A stretch of 64,000 nt of DNA. Origin: Linanthus parryae (taxonomy: Eukaryota; Streptophyta; Magnoliopsida; Ericales; Polemoniaceae). Both the position numbers and the translations under genes were made by a program. The stretch covers positions 53,047,665 to 53,111,664 of the forward strand of contig JALGPY010000010.1 of the NCBI GenBank assembly GCA_023055425.1, written 5' to 3'. A model generated the notes under the pieces. That model was not told the origin of the DNA. It saw nothing but the letters and a program-made list of their open reading frames with translations, and ran no database searches. Numbering within the stretch: the stretch's first letter is position 1; every line of letters begins with the position of its first letter. Positions 1 through 9,169 of the stretch are shown piece after piece.

Positions 1-519
1 TGCCACATGGCTGCCACGTCATCGCCACGTCAGCCATTTGTTGACGTGGCACCGCGACGTCATCTGCCACGTCATCCCTAGGGCCACGTCAACAGCACCG
101 CCAGCCCTCTGGCGCGTGCGGCGCGTGGCTGCGCGTGGAGGCGGCGTCGGTGGCGCGTGAAGCCCACGCGCCGCCTTCCCGTGCTCCGTTCCCGAGTAAA
201 TTAATTTTTCTGGGATCGTCTTTTCGTCCTGATCCCAATTATGTGGTCAAAATCCAATTTTAACTAGTTTTAAAAAACGTGTTCTACTGATTGGATCTAG
301 CAGTCCAGATTAATACAGTTCCGAATCTTTAAAAATTCATAACTAATTCATCGTAAGTCCAAGAAATATAAAGTTTACATTTCTGGAATCCTCGTGAAAA
401 ACCCTACCTAACCGTATAGGTTTCGTCTACTGGTTATGAAATTTCAGAAACTCGATTTTTAAATCAGATTCGGGAACGCAAAACGAGGAACGAAAAAAAA
501 CTTATGGCTCTGATACCAA
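1..519 (-). other. Leader (5' internal region) of minus-strand copia C0
   Basis: No coding region is visible. Because the element reads on the minus strand, this stretch lies just inside its 5' LTR and should be untranslated leader. Bases 1-180 are GC-rich and hold a cluster of ACGT-core motifs (CCACGTCA and its reverse); the rest is AT-rich. The copia body continues off the left edge of the window. The assignment rests on the adjacent primer-binding site and LTR, not on coding sequence. Confidence 0.5.
504..519 (-). other. Primer-binding site of copia C0 (initiator-Met tRNA type)
   Basis: The reverse complement reads TTGGTATCAGAGCCAT, the standard plant copia primer-binding site complementary to the 3' end of initiator methionine tRNA. 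It directly abuts an LTR that starts with TG at 520, which fixes the orientation of C0 as minus. Confidence 0.85.
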
Positions 520-895
520 TGAAGGGCAGGAAGGATCTATCACATACAGATCTACAACATGAATTATAGCGGAAGATTCATGTGTTTACCTTGTCTTCCT
601 AAGCTCCTTAATGCAGCGGATGATCGTTTGTTGCTTGCTTTCACGCGCCTCCTTCTTGATCTTGCTCCCACCAATCAAGTGTGAATCTCGAGGACGAACT
701 CTGTGATCCACACCACGTTCCACCTCCTTGGATGAAGTTGGAGAGAGACTAGGGTTCTCTACAACTAGTATGAATCTAGACAGAGTAACTTTTCTATATG
801 GAATAGCAATATAATATGTAGGAGGCTGCCTCCTTATATAGGCAAAACTTCTCCTAGGTTTGCACATAAATCCCTAGGGTTTGAGCCTTAGCTAC
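520..895 (-). mobile_element. Copia C0 5' LTR, left part (split by the Gypsy insertion)
   Basis: This part starts TGAAGGGCAGG directly after the primer-binding site. It is interrupted at 895 by the Gypsy element and continues at 15913 to the terminus GCTAACA at 16004, giving an LTR of about 468 bp. The pentamer GCTAC at 891-895 is the left target-site duplicate of the Gypsy insertion. Confidence 0.75.
832..840 (-). promoter_or_regulatory. TATA box of copia C0 LTR
   Basis: The minus strand reads CCTATATAAGGAGG, a good plant TATA box in the LTR, on the strand that would transcribe C0. The Gypsy insertion at 896 separates it from upstream U3 sequence, so it is probably disabled. Confidence 0.5.
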
Positions 896-1523
896 TGTGC
901 ACAAGAGATTGCGGCAGGGAGAACTCTGTGTGCACCGTAAGTAGAGGATTGGAGATGGCACAGGAAGCGTTGGGTTGTGTGTAGGGAGAGAGTAAGGAAA
1001 TAGTAATGTCTGAGAGAGAGACAGGGGTTTGGCAGAGCTTCCGCGTATGGCTGGTGTGTCCACCTTTGTATGGAAAGGTTATCGTCCTATATATAACGGA
1101 GAATGTGACCGTTGTAGTGTGGTTAATGCGCCCATCAATGGCGGCTTAATTAGCTTAACCACAACGGCACGTCCTTCCTCATATATAGGGACCGTTACAG
1201 CACGTTATGCGCGAATACCGGAACCGTTATGGGGTTGACCGGGTTTGACCGGATTGACCGGGTTTATGGAGCTCGTGCCATAAAACTCTCAAAAGCAGTT
1301 ACTAAAGGTCGCGCGCGGGCTTGGCTCGCACGCGACAGGACTTACTCTAGCCTCCAAACCACTAAGTCCCTACAAGTCCCGTGCAGTGGTATGCGAGGGC
1401 CTTGTCTCGCAGCCCCCACATGGATCAGTGCGGCTGGTGATTTAATGTGTGTGGAGCACAATATGGTGTGCTAGATGATTGCCACGCGGCCAAGATCTGT
1501 CTGTTCAGAAAGCATTATCTACA
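896..1523 (-). repeat. Gypsy 3' LTR (left copy)
   Basis: This 628-bp copy ends TG...CA. It is preceded by GCTAC and followed by the polypurine tract (minus strand). It contains the TATA-like sequence TATATATAGG on the minus strand near 1087-1098. About 30 differences from the right copy were counted by eye. Confidence 0.93.
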
Positions 1524-1537
1524 TTAGCCCCCTTTCT
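1524..1537 (-). other. Polypurine tract of the Gypsy element
   Basis: The minus strand reads AGAAAGGGGGCTAA directly before the 3' LTR start TGTAGATA. This is the expected plus-strand priming site for reverse transcription. Confidence 0.75.
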
Positions 1538-2267
1538 GCGCGTGAAGACTCATAACCGGATAGACTTCCATGCGCAGAAACCAACGTACGCGTCGCCGCC
1601 ACGTACCAATTCAAATATGAGCAAGTTCAGCCCCCGTGCGTGCCATTATGACCTAAAACCCCTAGAGTCGTGCCGTCTGGCCTTTAGGGTTTTAGGCGTG
1701 ACGTCAGCTTGTCCTGTGATTGCGTGATTCGACGGTGACGGTTGCGATTCGACTACTGAAGTGACGCAACCTTTCATTGTTTTCGGATAAATACTCTGTA
1801 CTCTCCATTGTTGCAAAGCATCACTTCTTTCTCTTAAAGTGAATGATACCCGAAAGTCTTCAAGAGAAGATTCAGATAATCAATCACCAGTTCAAAATTG
1901 CAAATCGTCTTCTTCAATTGTCTGCATCCAAGCAAGCTTTACAGAAACAAGGTTGGCCTTGTTCAATTTTTATTTAATATGCTAGTATATGCTTTGAAGT
2001 GCGTTGGATCTGCAAACCCATGACATTATCTGCTGAAAACTTGTGAAGAGGCTCACAATATTTGAATCCAATCTCGATTTAATCCCCCAATGATAAAGAC
2101 CTGGAATGTAGGGTTTTTGAAATCTCTGATAATGCAAACGATTCCAATTTCTAATTTCTGAAATTGATACCAGACTGTTCATCTTTCTTCCCATAGATCT
2201 TGAATCTCGAAATTCAAACTGAAGTGTGCATATTTCTCCCCCTTTTTTTTCTTGCTTTTCCGCAGGA
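1524..2267 (+). promoter_or_regulatory. Promoter and 5' leader of the antisense PMD gene
   Basis: Between the LTR and the PMD start codon, the plus strand holds three TGACG (bZIP/as-1-like) motifs at 1699, 1736 and 1762, then a TATA-like GATAAATACT at about 1784-1793 and a pyrimidine-rich stretch that could hold the start site. Just before the ATG lies a long T-rich tract ending CGCAG at 2265, a convincing intron acceptor. The 5' leader probably contains an intron; one possible donor is CAAG/GTTGG near 1950. Promoter activity is inferred. Confidence 0.45.
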
Positions 2268-4148
2268 ATGGCAAAGACAAAAGGAACTAGACCCAATAAA
2301 GAGGATGAAGAAATACCTGATCTTCCGCAAGCTCTATGGCGAAAAGCCCCCTATCTGGGTGGCAAAGACTTCTACCATGCTAGGGTTAAGGCAAAGAGAC
2401 TGCCTACCCCTGTCCCTAGTGAGGGATTGCAAACATTGACCCCTCCAGTTAACTCAGCCTTGCTCGAATTGATTGGCTCCGAAGACGTGGTTCGATTGGG
2501 AGTCGAAAATGGGTACTTCTCGTATACTGCGATTTCCACCCAAGCTTTTGTTCAGAAATTGGACTACATGGATGAATGGATCGACCATGTATTGACTTAT
2601 CATGCCATGACTCTAAATGATGCTAGCGTATACTTCGCAGTTCGTGCTATGAAGGGTGCTGCCGTGAAGCTGGACCAGTCCATGCTTCTAAACCTTCTTT
2701 CCCGCTACTCGCCTGCGACTCACACCTTCCATTTTGCTGAGTTTGAGGCTGCCCCCACGCTCGAGGACGTGCACATGCTATACGATATGTCTCCCATGGG
2801 TGAGGTGGATCCTTTGAGTCCATTGAGAACGGATGGGGAGATTGCTTTGTACACGCAGATGGAGGAGTGCTTGTCAAAAGTAAAGAAAATTTCCACCCGG
2901 TGGACCACTACAGAAGTCCTTCCTGACTGGCAGTTGGTTGATACATCTGCGAAGAACACTTGGAACAAGTGGGTGCAGTACTTTTTCCGTGATTATGCGA
3001 ACAACAGCATCACCAAGAAGCTTCTAAGTCAAAACCCGAAGGCTAAGAACTATGTGGATGGCAAGGGTTATCACTTGACCCTATGCGCCTTCCTCTGCGC
3101 CTGGTTGTCGAGGTACTTAATCGATGGCCACCCGCACGATGGGGTCTTCTATCACGTTCTGCCCCTTGCTGTGAAATTGGCCCTCGGCCAGAAAGTCGCA
3201 CTCGGACCCTTGGTCTTGGGCACACTGTACTACATACTGGATCAACTGGTCGTGGCCATGAAGGAGTGGCGTGGCCGCCTCGACATACTGACTTTCATTA
3301 ACATTGCCTTCTTAACAATGTGGGTCTTCGAGCGATGGCCTTCCTATGCCCCAGGTGCTTCTAAGCCCAACAAGTGGTGTCCCCCAGGCGCGGTGGAGGA
3401 ACGTAACAGCGGCAGAGCTGCGAGGTGGTTCGGAACAAACTACCCCAAGTGCGTCTGGAGCCTGATATGCGACAATCGAGAAGAGTTCATAGCCAGGCCC
3501 TATGCCATGCGTATTGAAAACGTGCGATGGTTTCCAAAACTGTATCCCTCTAAGGGTTTTGTCTTTTCAGAAGAGCTCCTCTTCGAAGGTGGAGAGCATT
3601 TCCACGAGCGCTATCGTGAATTCTTTTGCTGGTGCCTGCGAGGCTCCCTTCCTGCTCTCGCAGAGCATGTCCGCGAGCTCGCGCCGAGGTACGAGAGGAT
3701 TACCGTGGATGTTGATCCCACTCGCGTTTCTCCCCAATTCGGCTTCAATGCAGTGGCGCCATCAATCTGGCCGCAGTCTATCATCAGAGGCTGCTATAAG
3801 CGTTTGTTGTCAAAGCAGTGTAAAACAGTCTTGCTGAGCAATCTCCCCTTTGAGCAACCTGCAGGTAACCGTGAAGGCGGCTGTTCCAAAAACTGGCTCG
3901 CATACTGGAACGCCCAGCAAACAAGGTTTGAGACGCAGTCGATCCCCCAGCCAAGCAGAGCTCCTGTGATCAAAAGGAATTCTTTTCCTTTTCGTCCCAA
4001 TTGTAGCCTGGACGAGTCTGAATATGGTTGCTATTCATTGCTAGATCGCGAGAACCATCTGTGTCCCTCCATCATTCTAGATGAAAAGATCGCTGCGGTT
4101 AGAAAAGGCGACTCGCATGTCATCAGATAGAGCGAAACTTTTGCTAAG
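2268..4148 (+). pseudogene. Plant mobile domain (PMD) protein, exon 1, antisense to gag-pol
   Basis: This is a long plus-strand reading frame inside the minus-strand Gypsy element. The start at 2268 (MAKTKG) is preferred over the earlier in-frame ATG at 2226, because a T-rich tract and CGCAG acceptor lie just upstream of it. The domain is the plant mobile (aminotransferase-like) domain: around residues 145-185 it has LSRYSPATHTFHF followed by APTLEDVHMLYDM, and a later hydrophobic block includes LCAFLCAWLSRYLIDG and VLGTLYYILDQL. PMD proteins occur in plants both as host factors (MAIN/MAIL type) and inside transposons (established knowledge). The frame ends in TAG at 4128-4130, 18 bases before a good donor (AAG/GTAAAC, 4148/4149). 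The same frame continues across the predicted intron, so the TAG looks like a later mutation. Role in the element is unknown. Confidence 0.8.
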
Positions 4149-4226
4149 GTAAACAACTTCTCTTGCACGCGCTAAGCTTCTTTACTTCAATATACTGAAG
4201 ACTTCATATTACACTTTTTGGTGCAG

Positions 4227-4718
4227 TGCCATGTGCGGAGGTTTGCATCTGGTGAGCGCTCCAAATCGCTGGTTACCACCATTGTTACTTCAAGAAGGCA
4301 AAGACAGCCGTTTCGGCTGGCATCGAGAATGGATCCCGAGGTCGAGGCCAGAATTCGCTAGGTCATGAATGCTTTTGCCGATTCGCTGATAGACAATACC
4401 CCAGCCTTGTCTCCCCTAGAGATGATCCGTCTCCTCCGGCGACTGCTGCACCAAGAGCGAAGAGGCCCAGGCAAAGAGGAATTACCATTTCTTCCCCTAG
4501 AAGCGCTCCAACTTCCCCTCCTGCGAGGTCCCTTTCTGCCAGGGATAAAGGTAAAGGTCGCATGACTGGTAAAGCGCGGAAGGAGCTCGCAGTGGAGACC
4601 TTCGTTTCGTTCGACCAGGAGGAAGAAGAGGAGAGGCGGGAGCCAAGAGGGGATGAAGAAGAGGAAAGAATTGAAGATGTCTGCGAGAGATATGCGATAC
4701 ATGAGGAAGAATCAGGAG
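4227..4718 (+). pseudogene. PMD gene, exon 2 (broken)
   Basis: The predicted intron 4149-4226 (GT..AG, 78 bp, acceptor TTTTTGGTGCAG) joins in phase with exon 1. The frame reads CHVRRFASGERSKSLVTT, then hits a TAG near 4360. Further right the plausible frame changes to a Ser/Pro/Arg-rich stretch (SSPRSAPTSPPARSLSARDK), then an acidic one (EEEEERREPRGDEEEE), so a one-base indel lies between about 4370 and 4440. The exon ends at a GGAG/GTATCT donor. Low-complexity charged linkers of this kind often follow PMD domains in transposon copies. Confidence 0.5.
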
Positions 4719-4794
4719 GTATCTCAATCGTACTTCTCTTCTCATTATCTTAACTCTTTCGCAATCTGCTTTGAACAAATTGTTTCTTTAGCAG

Positions 4795-5151
4795 ATGATG
4801 ATGATGACGAGACCATCGGTGGCCTCTTGGCCAAGAAGCAGAAGAAAGGTTCTCACGCTGGCGTTTTAGATGAAACCATAAGCGAGGACATTCTTGCCGA
4901 GTCCCGGAGAACAGCTGCGGAGGCTGCCGAAAGACGAAGAAAGCGAGAGGAAGAGGAGCTCGAACGCGTGAAGCAGAGGAGCCTAGAAGAACAACACGTC
5001 GACGACTTAGTGCGTCCAACTGATGAGGAAGATGTGATTCCCGAAGAGGTGGCTCCTCGAGTGGAAGAGGAGGATGTGGCTCCAGAAGAAGATGCGACAG
5101 CCTTAAAGCAAGCCCAAGCAGATTTTGAAGAAATCGCAGGCGGCAATGAAG
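4795..5151 (+). pseudogene. PMD gene, exon 3: acidic and Glu/Arg-rich linker
   Basis: Intron 4719-4794 (acceptor TTTCTTTAGCAG) joins in phase 1, so the acidic run of exon 2 continues into DDDDDETIGGLLAKKQKK. A Glu/Arg-rich helical segment follows (AAEAAERRRKREEEELERV) and then a Glu-rich region. The exon ends at AATGAAG/GTGAGA. Intron phase and reading frame agree on both sides, which supports a real spliced gene. Confidence 0.6.
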
Positions 5152-5529
5152 GTGAGATTTTTAATCTCGCAGTAACTTATCGAGATGTTATTGTTGGTGT
5201 GTTAAAGCACGGTGTGTCAAAAGCTGACATTCGCCGCTGGCTAGTAGGCAAGTGCGGTGAACGCTCAGGTAATCATTTGGACAATATGCGTGAACTAGGC
5301 TTAGAAACTCAAACATAATCATGACCGTTTTCTTCGCGCCCCAGGTCACGCTCACCTTAAAGACATGCTTAACGAAGACACGTTAATAGGGTAAGGTTCC
5401 ACGTCCTTAGCGTATGACGAGGATACTTCAATCCCACCTTTGCGTGGAGGTGCTTGCTCTTAGCTTAACAAAGATAGTAAAATAACATACGATACAAGTT
5501 ACCTCATACCATCGCATTTTTTATCGCAG

Positions 5530-6035
5530 GCAATGCTGATGGACCCGTGTTGGAGCAAAGGAGTCAACCTTCTGCGTCCTATGTCCCGGTGCCGAGTTCT
5601 CATGCTGAGAAGCCGGTCGCAGCTGCTGAGTATGCAGGAGAGCCCCTCGAGGACGTCATTGAACTCTACGATGATGCCGAAGCTGACACTGTTTTGATGG
5701 AGGAAGATGCCCCTGCTGGTGCTGAGGAAACAGGGACGAACGCTACTGACGCTATCGCACCTGAAGGCATCCCAAATCAAGCTGCAACTTCTGCTGCTGC
5801 CATACCCCCGGCAATGACTGAGCCTGCGACACCTCTTCCTGCGTGGAACTTTTGGGGTTCGCAGGTCGGGGCTGCAATCGCACCCGGTGCGGCTTATACT
5901 CTTCCCCCCAACTATGAGGAGTTAGAACTCGCAGCTGATATGTCGCAGCTGATAGGAGGGAAATGGAGCGAGGACAATCTTCAACTGCCCCAGCGATGCG
6001 CATTCCTTCTCTGCGTGAGATCCTTGAAGGAACAA
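5530..6035 (+). pseudogene. PMD gene, exon 4: Ala/Pro-rich acidic region
   Basis: Intron 5152-5529 (378 bp, acceptor TTTTTTATCGCAG) joins in phase 1 and continues as NADGPVLEQRSQPSASY. The exon codes an acidic, Ala/Pro-rich stretch with a WNFWGSQVGAA segment and no recognised domain. Near its end (about 5960-6000) the likely frame changes by one base: the frame that matches exon 5 in phase reads AMRIPSLREILEGT, whereas the frame open from upstream reads RCAFLLCVRS. A small indel is inferred. The donor is CAA/GTATGT at 6035/6036. Confidence 0.55.
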
Positions 6036-6116
6036 GTATGTCGTGATTTGCTGTTCGCATCTTGCGTTCTTCATTTGCGAGTTTGATAGTCTAACTTGGC
6101 TTTGACATTACTTTAG

Positions 6117-6592
6117 GTTTGAAGCAACCCGACGTGGACTGGCTAGTTCGGATGTGCCTCACCTATCCTCAATCATTTGCGAGGTCTCTGGAGATAGGGC
6201 CCTTCGAAAGGAGGCTATTTCTTACTGAAGCCATCTGGATTTTGGAGCAGCTGTCCGCGGCCACACCTGCGACCATTTCTCCTCAGAGCGCGGAATTGCT
6301 TTTTGGCATGTGCCGAAATCTTCTCGCCAAAGTTCAAGGCAAGCTGGGCTTCAAGTTTCTTATCAAAAGAGTTACCCTGATTCGCGTGGCCGTGACTTTG
6401 AAACGCGAACACCAAAACCTCGCAGCTGAAAAGCAGAAGGTAGAGCAGCAAAGGCAAAAGGTTGAAGAGGCTATGAAGCTCATTCATGAGATGAATGCCA
6501 AATGCGAGCAATTGAAACAAGAAGTGGAGCAAATAGAAGACCTTAGCCGTCAGTTTACTCCTAACGATTCCTTGATCAAAGGCTTGTTTTAA
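6117..6592 (+). pseudogene. PMD gene, last exon: C-terminal coiled coil
   Basis: The acceptor CTTTAG ends at 6116. The frame reads LKQPDVDWLVRMCLTYPQS and ends in a strong predicted coiled coil (about 55 residues of Lys/Glu/Gln-rich heptads such as AAEKQKVEQQRQKVEEAMK) before TAA at 6590-6592. A coiled-coil tail suggests self-association or partner binding (inference). With exons 1-4 the product would be near 1,200 residues. Confidence 0.55.
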
Positions 6593-7312
6593 AAGTAGCA
6601 AAACATTACCGTAATGTTGCTAGGGTTTCTCCCCCTTTTTTTTCAAAAAGAATTGAAGTGCCCGTTTTGCCCTTTTCGGGATTTGCTCGAATATCTCTGT
6701 GTATATCAATTTATGACGTCAGCAAATTGATACTCTTCCTTGATTTTCGCGCTAATTACTCATTAGATAGGCACGCCTTCCTTGGGAAGTCCATCCGTAT
6801 CATGACTATCCTTCATTAATTAGGATACGCAATCGAATCGTCGTAGCCTTTAGTAGGGCAATTGATTGTTACCGCTTTTCAAGGCGTAAGTGATTGACCT
6901 TACCCTCTTTTCAAATTCTGCTGACTCATCTTAGCAACTGAAGAGTCTCCACAAGGTCTATATAAACCCTGGCTTTTGCTATTTGGGTTGTTTATCCCAA
7001 AATGTGGCTTGCCGTGATTCTTCACGACTGCTGGCTTCAACGCTTGTTTTTCGTTGATTCATGGCAACTTCAAGTTGTGAAACCTGAGTTTGCGCTTTGT
7101 GCTATAGAAATAGTTTCCAAGATCCGCTTTATAAGGTCTATTGATCTTCATAACTATCATAAAGAAGATGCAGATAATACCTCATGTTTGCTCGAAGAAT
7201 TTTCTTCGTCTATTATTCTTGCAGGTCATGTTTCTGGCCGCCTCCCGGCGAGGTGCAGCGCCATAGTGATCTTGCTACCGACTCGTAATGAACGGCGGTA
7301 TTCTCCTCCAGC
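6593..7312 (+). promoter_or_regulatory. Gap after the PMD gene with a second possible plus-strand promoter
   Basis: A strong TATA box, TCTATATAAACCC, lies at 6957-6968, with TGACGTCA-like and TGACTCAT motifs upstream at about 6713 and 6921. A T-rich acceptor-like sequence (TTATTCTTGCAG) ends near 7224. This suggests a second plus-strand transcript, but I see no convincing long coding region for it. Nothing else is recognised here. Confidence 0.35.
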
Positions 7313-7678
7313 ATGCCCGGAGGAGAATTTATTTCCTCCTCGTTCTTGAACTCAGGGTGGCGAGCCAATGTGCTCGTCTTCGTGGACAAGGAGCCCATTG
7401 CCCGAGGAATAACTGCTCCCCTGTTTTGTACGGCTGCATATGCCGGAACAGGTGGTTCCTCTGGCACATATCTTGATCAGACAGAGGCCTTGTCAGATCC
7501 TGAGATCTTGGACGTAGCGTCCCCCTGGTCTTGCAGTTGTAGACATAGCGGATGGCAGGCTGATCTTCTCGCAGGAGCGCCCTACTTGCTACAGATCTTT
7601 GGTCGCAGATCTGTGCATCGCATAGCTTGTGCTAGGACCGTTAGGTCCATCGTTTTTCAGCTAGGATTCCCCCGATGA
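7313..7678 (+). CDS. Unrecognised plus-strand ORF, 121 aa, downstream of the second promoter
   Basis: The ORF starts MPGGEFISSSFLNSGWRA and ends QLGFPR before TGA. It lies about 350 bases after the TATA box at 6957 and after a possible acceptor at 7224, so it could be the product of a second antisense transcript. No domain or motif is recognised, and overlapping alternative frames are also open. It may be chance. Confidence 0.2.
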   Translation: MPGGEFISSSFLNSGWRANVLVFVDKEPIARGITAPLFCTAAYAGTGGSSGTYLDQTEALSDPEILDVASPWSCSCRHSGWQADLLAGAPYLLQIFGRRSVHRIACARTVRSIVFQLGFPR

Positions 7679-7929
7679 GTAACTTCTGTATGCGAGTTAC
7701 CATGTAGATGCATTGTAAGCCATGTTGGCTGCGTAGTTAGCTTGAACTGAGCTTGTAAGCTGTTATCTAGACAGATAAAGTGTAAGTCTTTTTTACTCTT
7801 AATGATAAATCGTTTTGTATGATTTGCTGTCTTGTTACAACAAATTACAATTTCGCATGCGTATTGGCAAATTTTGCCTTCTTTAGTGCTATATACACAC
7901 TTTGCATTGTCGCTTGGATATGTTTTTAG

Positions 7930-8690
7930 ATCGTTCGAGATCGTGTTTGCGCAGCTTTTCTATCCTTAGCAGATAGGCTTGTGATTTGCTTTAGCTTCGA
8001 GTGCAATCTCTATTTCATCAGATAGGCCTTTGTAGATCACTTAAGATCATTTTGCATAATGCTGCTATCATGGCAGATAGACTTAAGAACGATTTTAAAA
8101 TCGCATTTGTATAGCGCTGCTATCGCGGCAGATAGGCTTGAAAGATCATTCAAGATCACGTTCGCATAGGCTGCTATCATAGCAGATAGGCTTAGAAGAT
8201 CAATTAAGATCGATTTCGCATAGGTTGCTATCGTGGCAGATAGGCTTAGAAGATCAATTAAGATTGTTTTCGCATGAGCTGCTATCGTGGCAGATAGGCT
8301 TAGAAGATCAATTAAATCGTTTTCGCATGAGCTGCTATCGTGGCAGATAGGCTTAGAAGATCAATTAAGATCGTTTTCGCATAAGCTGCTATCGTGGCAG
8401 ATAGGCTTAGAAGATCAATTAAGATCGTTTTCGCATGAGCTGCTATCGTGGCAGATAGGCTTAGAAGATCAATTAAGATCGTTTTCGCATAAGCTGCTAT
8501 CGTGGCAGATAGGCTTAGAAGATCAATTAAGATCGTTTTCGCATGAGCTGCCATCGTGGCAGATAGGCTTAGAAGATCAATTAAGATCGTTTTCGCATGA
8601 GCTGCCATCGTGGCAGATAGGCTTAAAAGATCAATCAAGATCGTTTTCGTACAGGCTGCTATCACGGCGGATAGGCTCTTGCTAACAATA
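7930..8690. repeat. 54-bp tandem repeat inside the Gypsy element, about 13-14 units
   Basis: Units begin (GCTATCG-type anchor) at 8064, 8119, 8173, 8227, 8281, 8334, 8388, 8442, 8496, 8550, 8604 and 8658, with spacing 53-55 and mostly 54. Two or more degenerate units precede 8064. Each unit has an internal dyad CTATC..GATAG and the near-dyad GATCAATTAAGATC. Central units are almost identical and edge units are diverged, as expected for unequal exchange. In element sense the array lies 3' of pol. Tandem repeats here are known in Retand and Ogre relatives and can seed satellites (established knowledge). Confidence 0.95.
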
Positions 8691-8734
8691 ATAATTAACT
8701 AAATGAAGCGGTAAAGACAGCTAGAAGCATAAAG

Positions 8735-8817
8735 TTCTTCTCATTTGGGAGAAGTCTTTTATTATAGAACTCTCATGTGGGAGAGATGAGATTACAATTC
8801 TCTCATATGGGAGAGAA
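8735..8817. repeat. Three consecutive short palindromes downstream of pol
   Basis: Three related hairpin-like units lie at 8735-8754 (TTCTCATTTGGGAGAA core), 8770-8785 (CTCTCATGTGGGAGAG) and 8798-8817 (TTCTCTCATATGGGAGAGAA), about 30 bp apart. They sit between the end of integrase and the 54-bp array. Function unknown; a 3' RNA structure is possible. Confidence 0.7.
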
Positions 8818-8885
8818 GATATGCGATTCATGGCAATATGGAGCATAAAGCAAACGTTGTAATATAACGCGTAAAATAAGAGAAG

Positions 8886-9130
8886 TTAGGGATAGTACTT
8901 CTTGATCCAGCGCATATTGACTGAGCTTGGGTTTGAGGTCGTGCCATGTAACCTCCGTATGCTGCAGTAGCCACTGTCAAAGACTTCTGTGACTTGAAAG
9001 GGTCCTTCCCAATTGGCTGCGAACTTTGGATGAGCCGCCTCTCGCATGCAATGATCTGAGGCGCGCAAGACCAGGTCCCCAACTGCGAAATCTCGACGTT
9101 GGACTGTTTTGTTGTACGCACGAGCAATCC
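8886..9130 (-). pseudogene. Integrase C-terminal segment (Gypsy)
   Basis: The frame includes REAAHPKFAANWEGPFQV and ends MRWIKKYYP before a stop at 8886. This is the usual Gypsy integrase C-terminal region (the PxxLxxxWEGP-type motif followed by a KKYY end). It is in a different frame from the integrase core, so one indel lies near 9130. Confidence 0.75.
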
Positions 9131-9169
9131 TTTCTTGGCGAGCTTATTGGTCCTTTTGGCTTGTTCCCG

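Noticed and set aside
4365..4778. Several short ORFs on both strands over the PMD exon 2 region
   Set aside because: They are shadows of a low-complexity Glu/Arg/Ser-rich coding stretch.
8287..8685. Open frames on both strands across the 54-bp repeat, looking like a repeat protein
   Set aside because: The unit is 54 bp (18 codons), so any stop-free unit gives a long frame on either strand; no start context or domain.
7930..8690. CRISPR-like array
   Set aside because: The repeats are contiguous with no unique spacers, and the setting is a plant retrotransposon.
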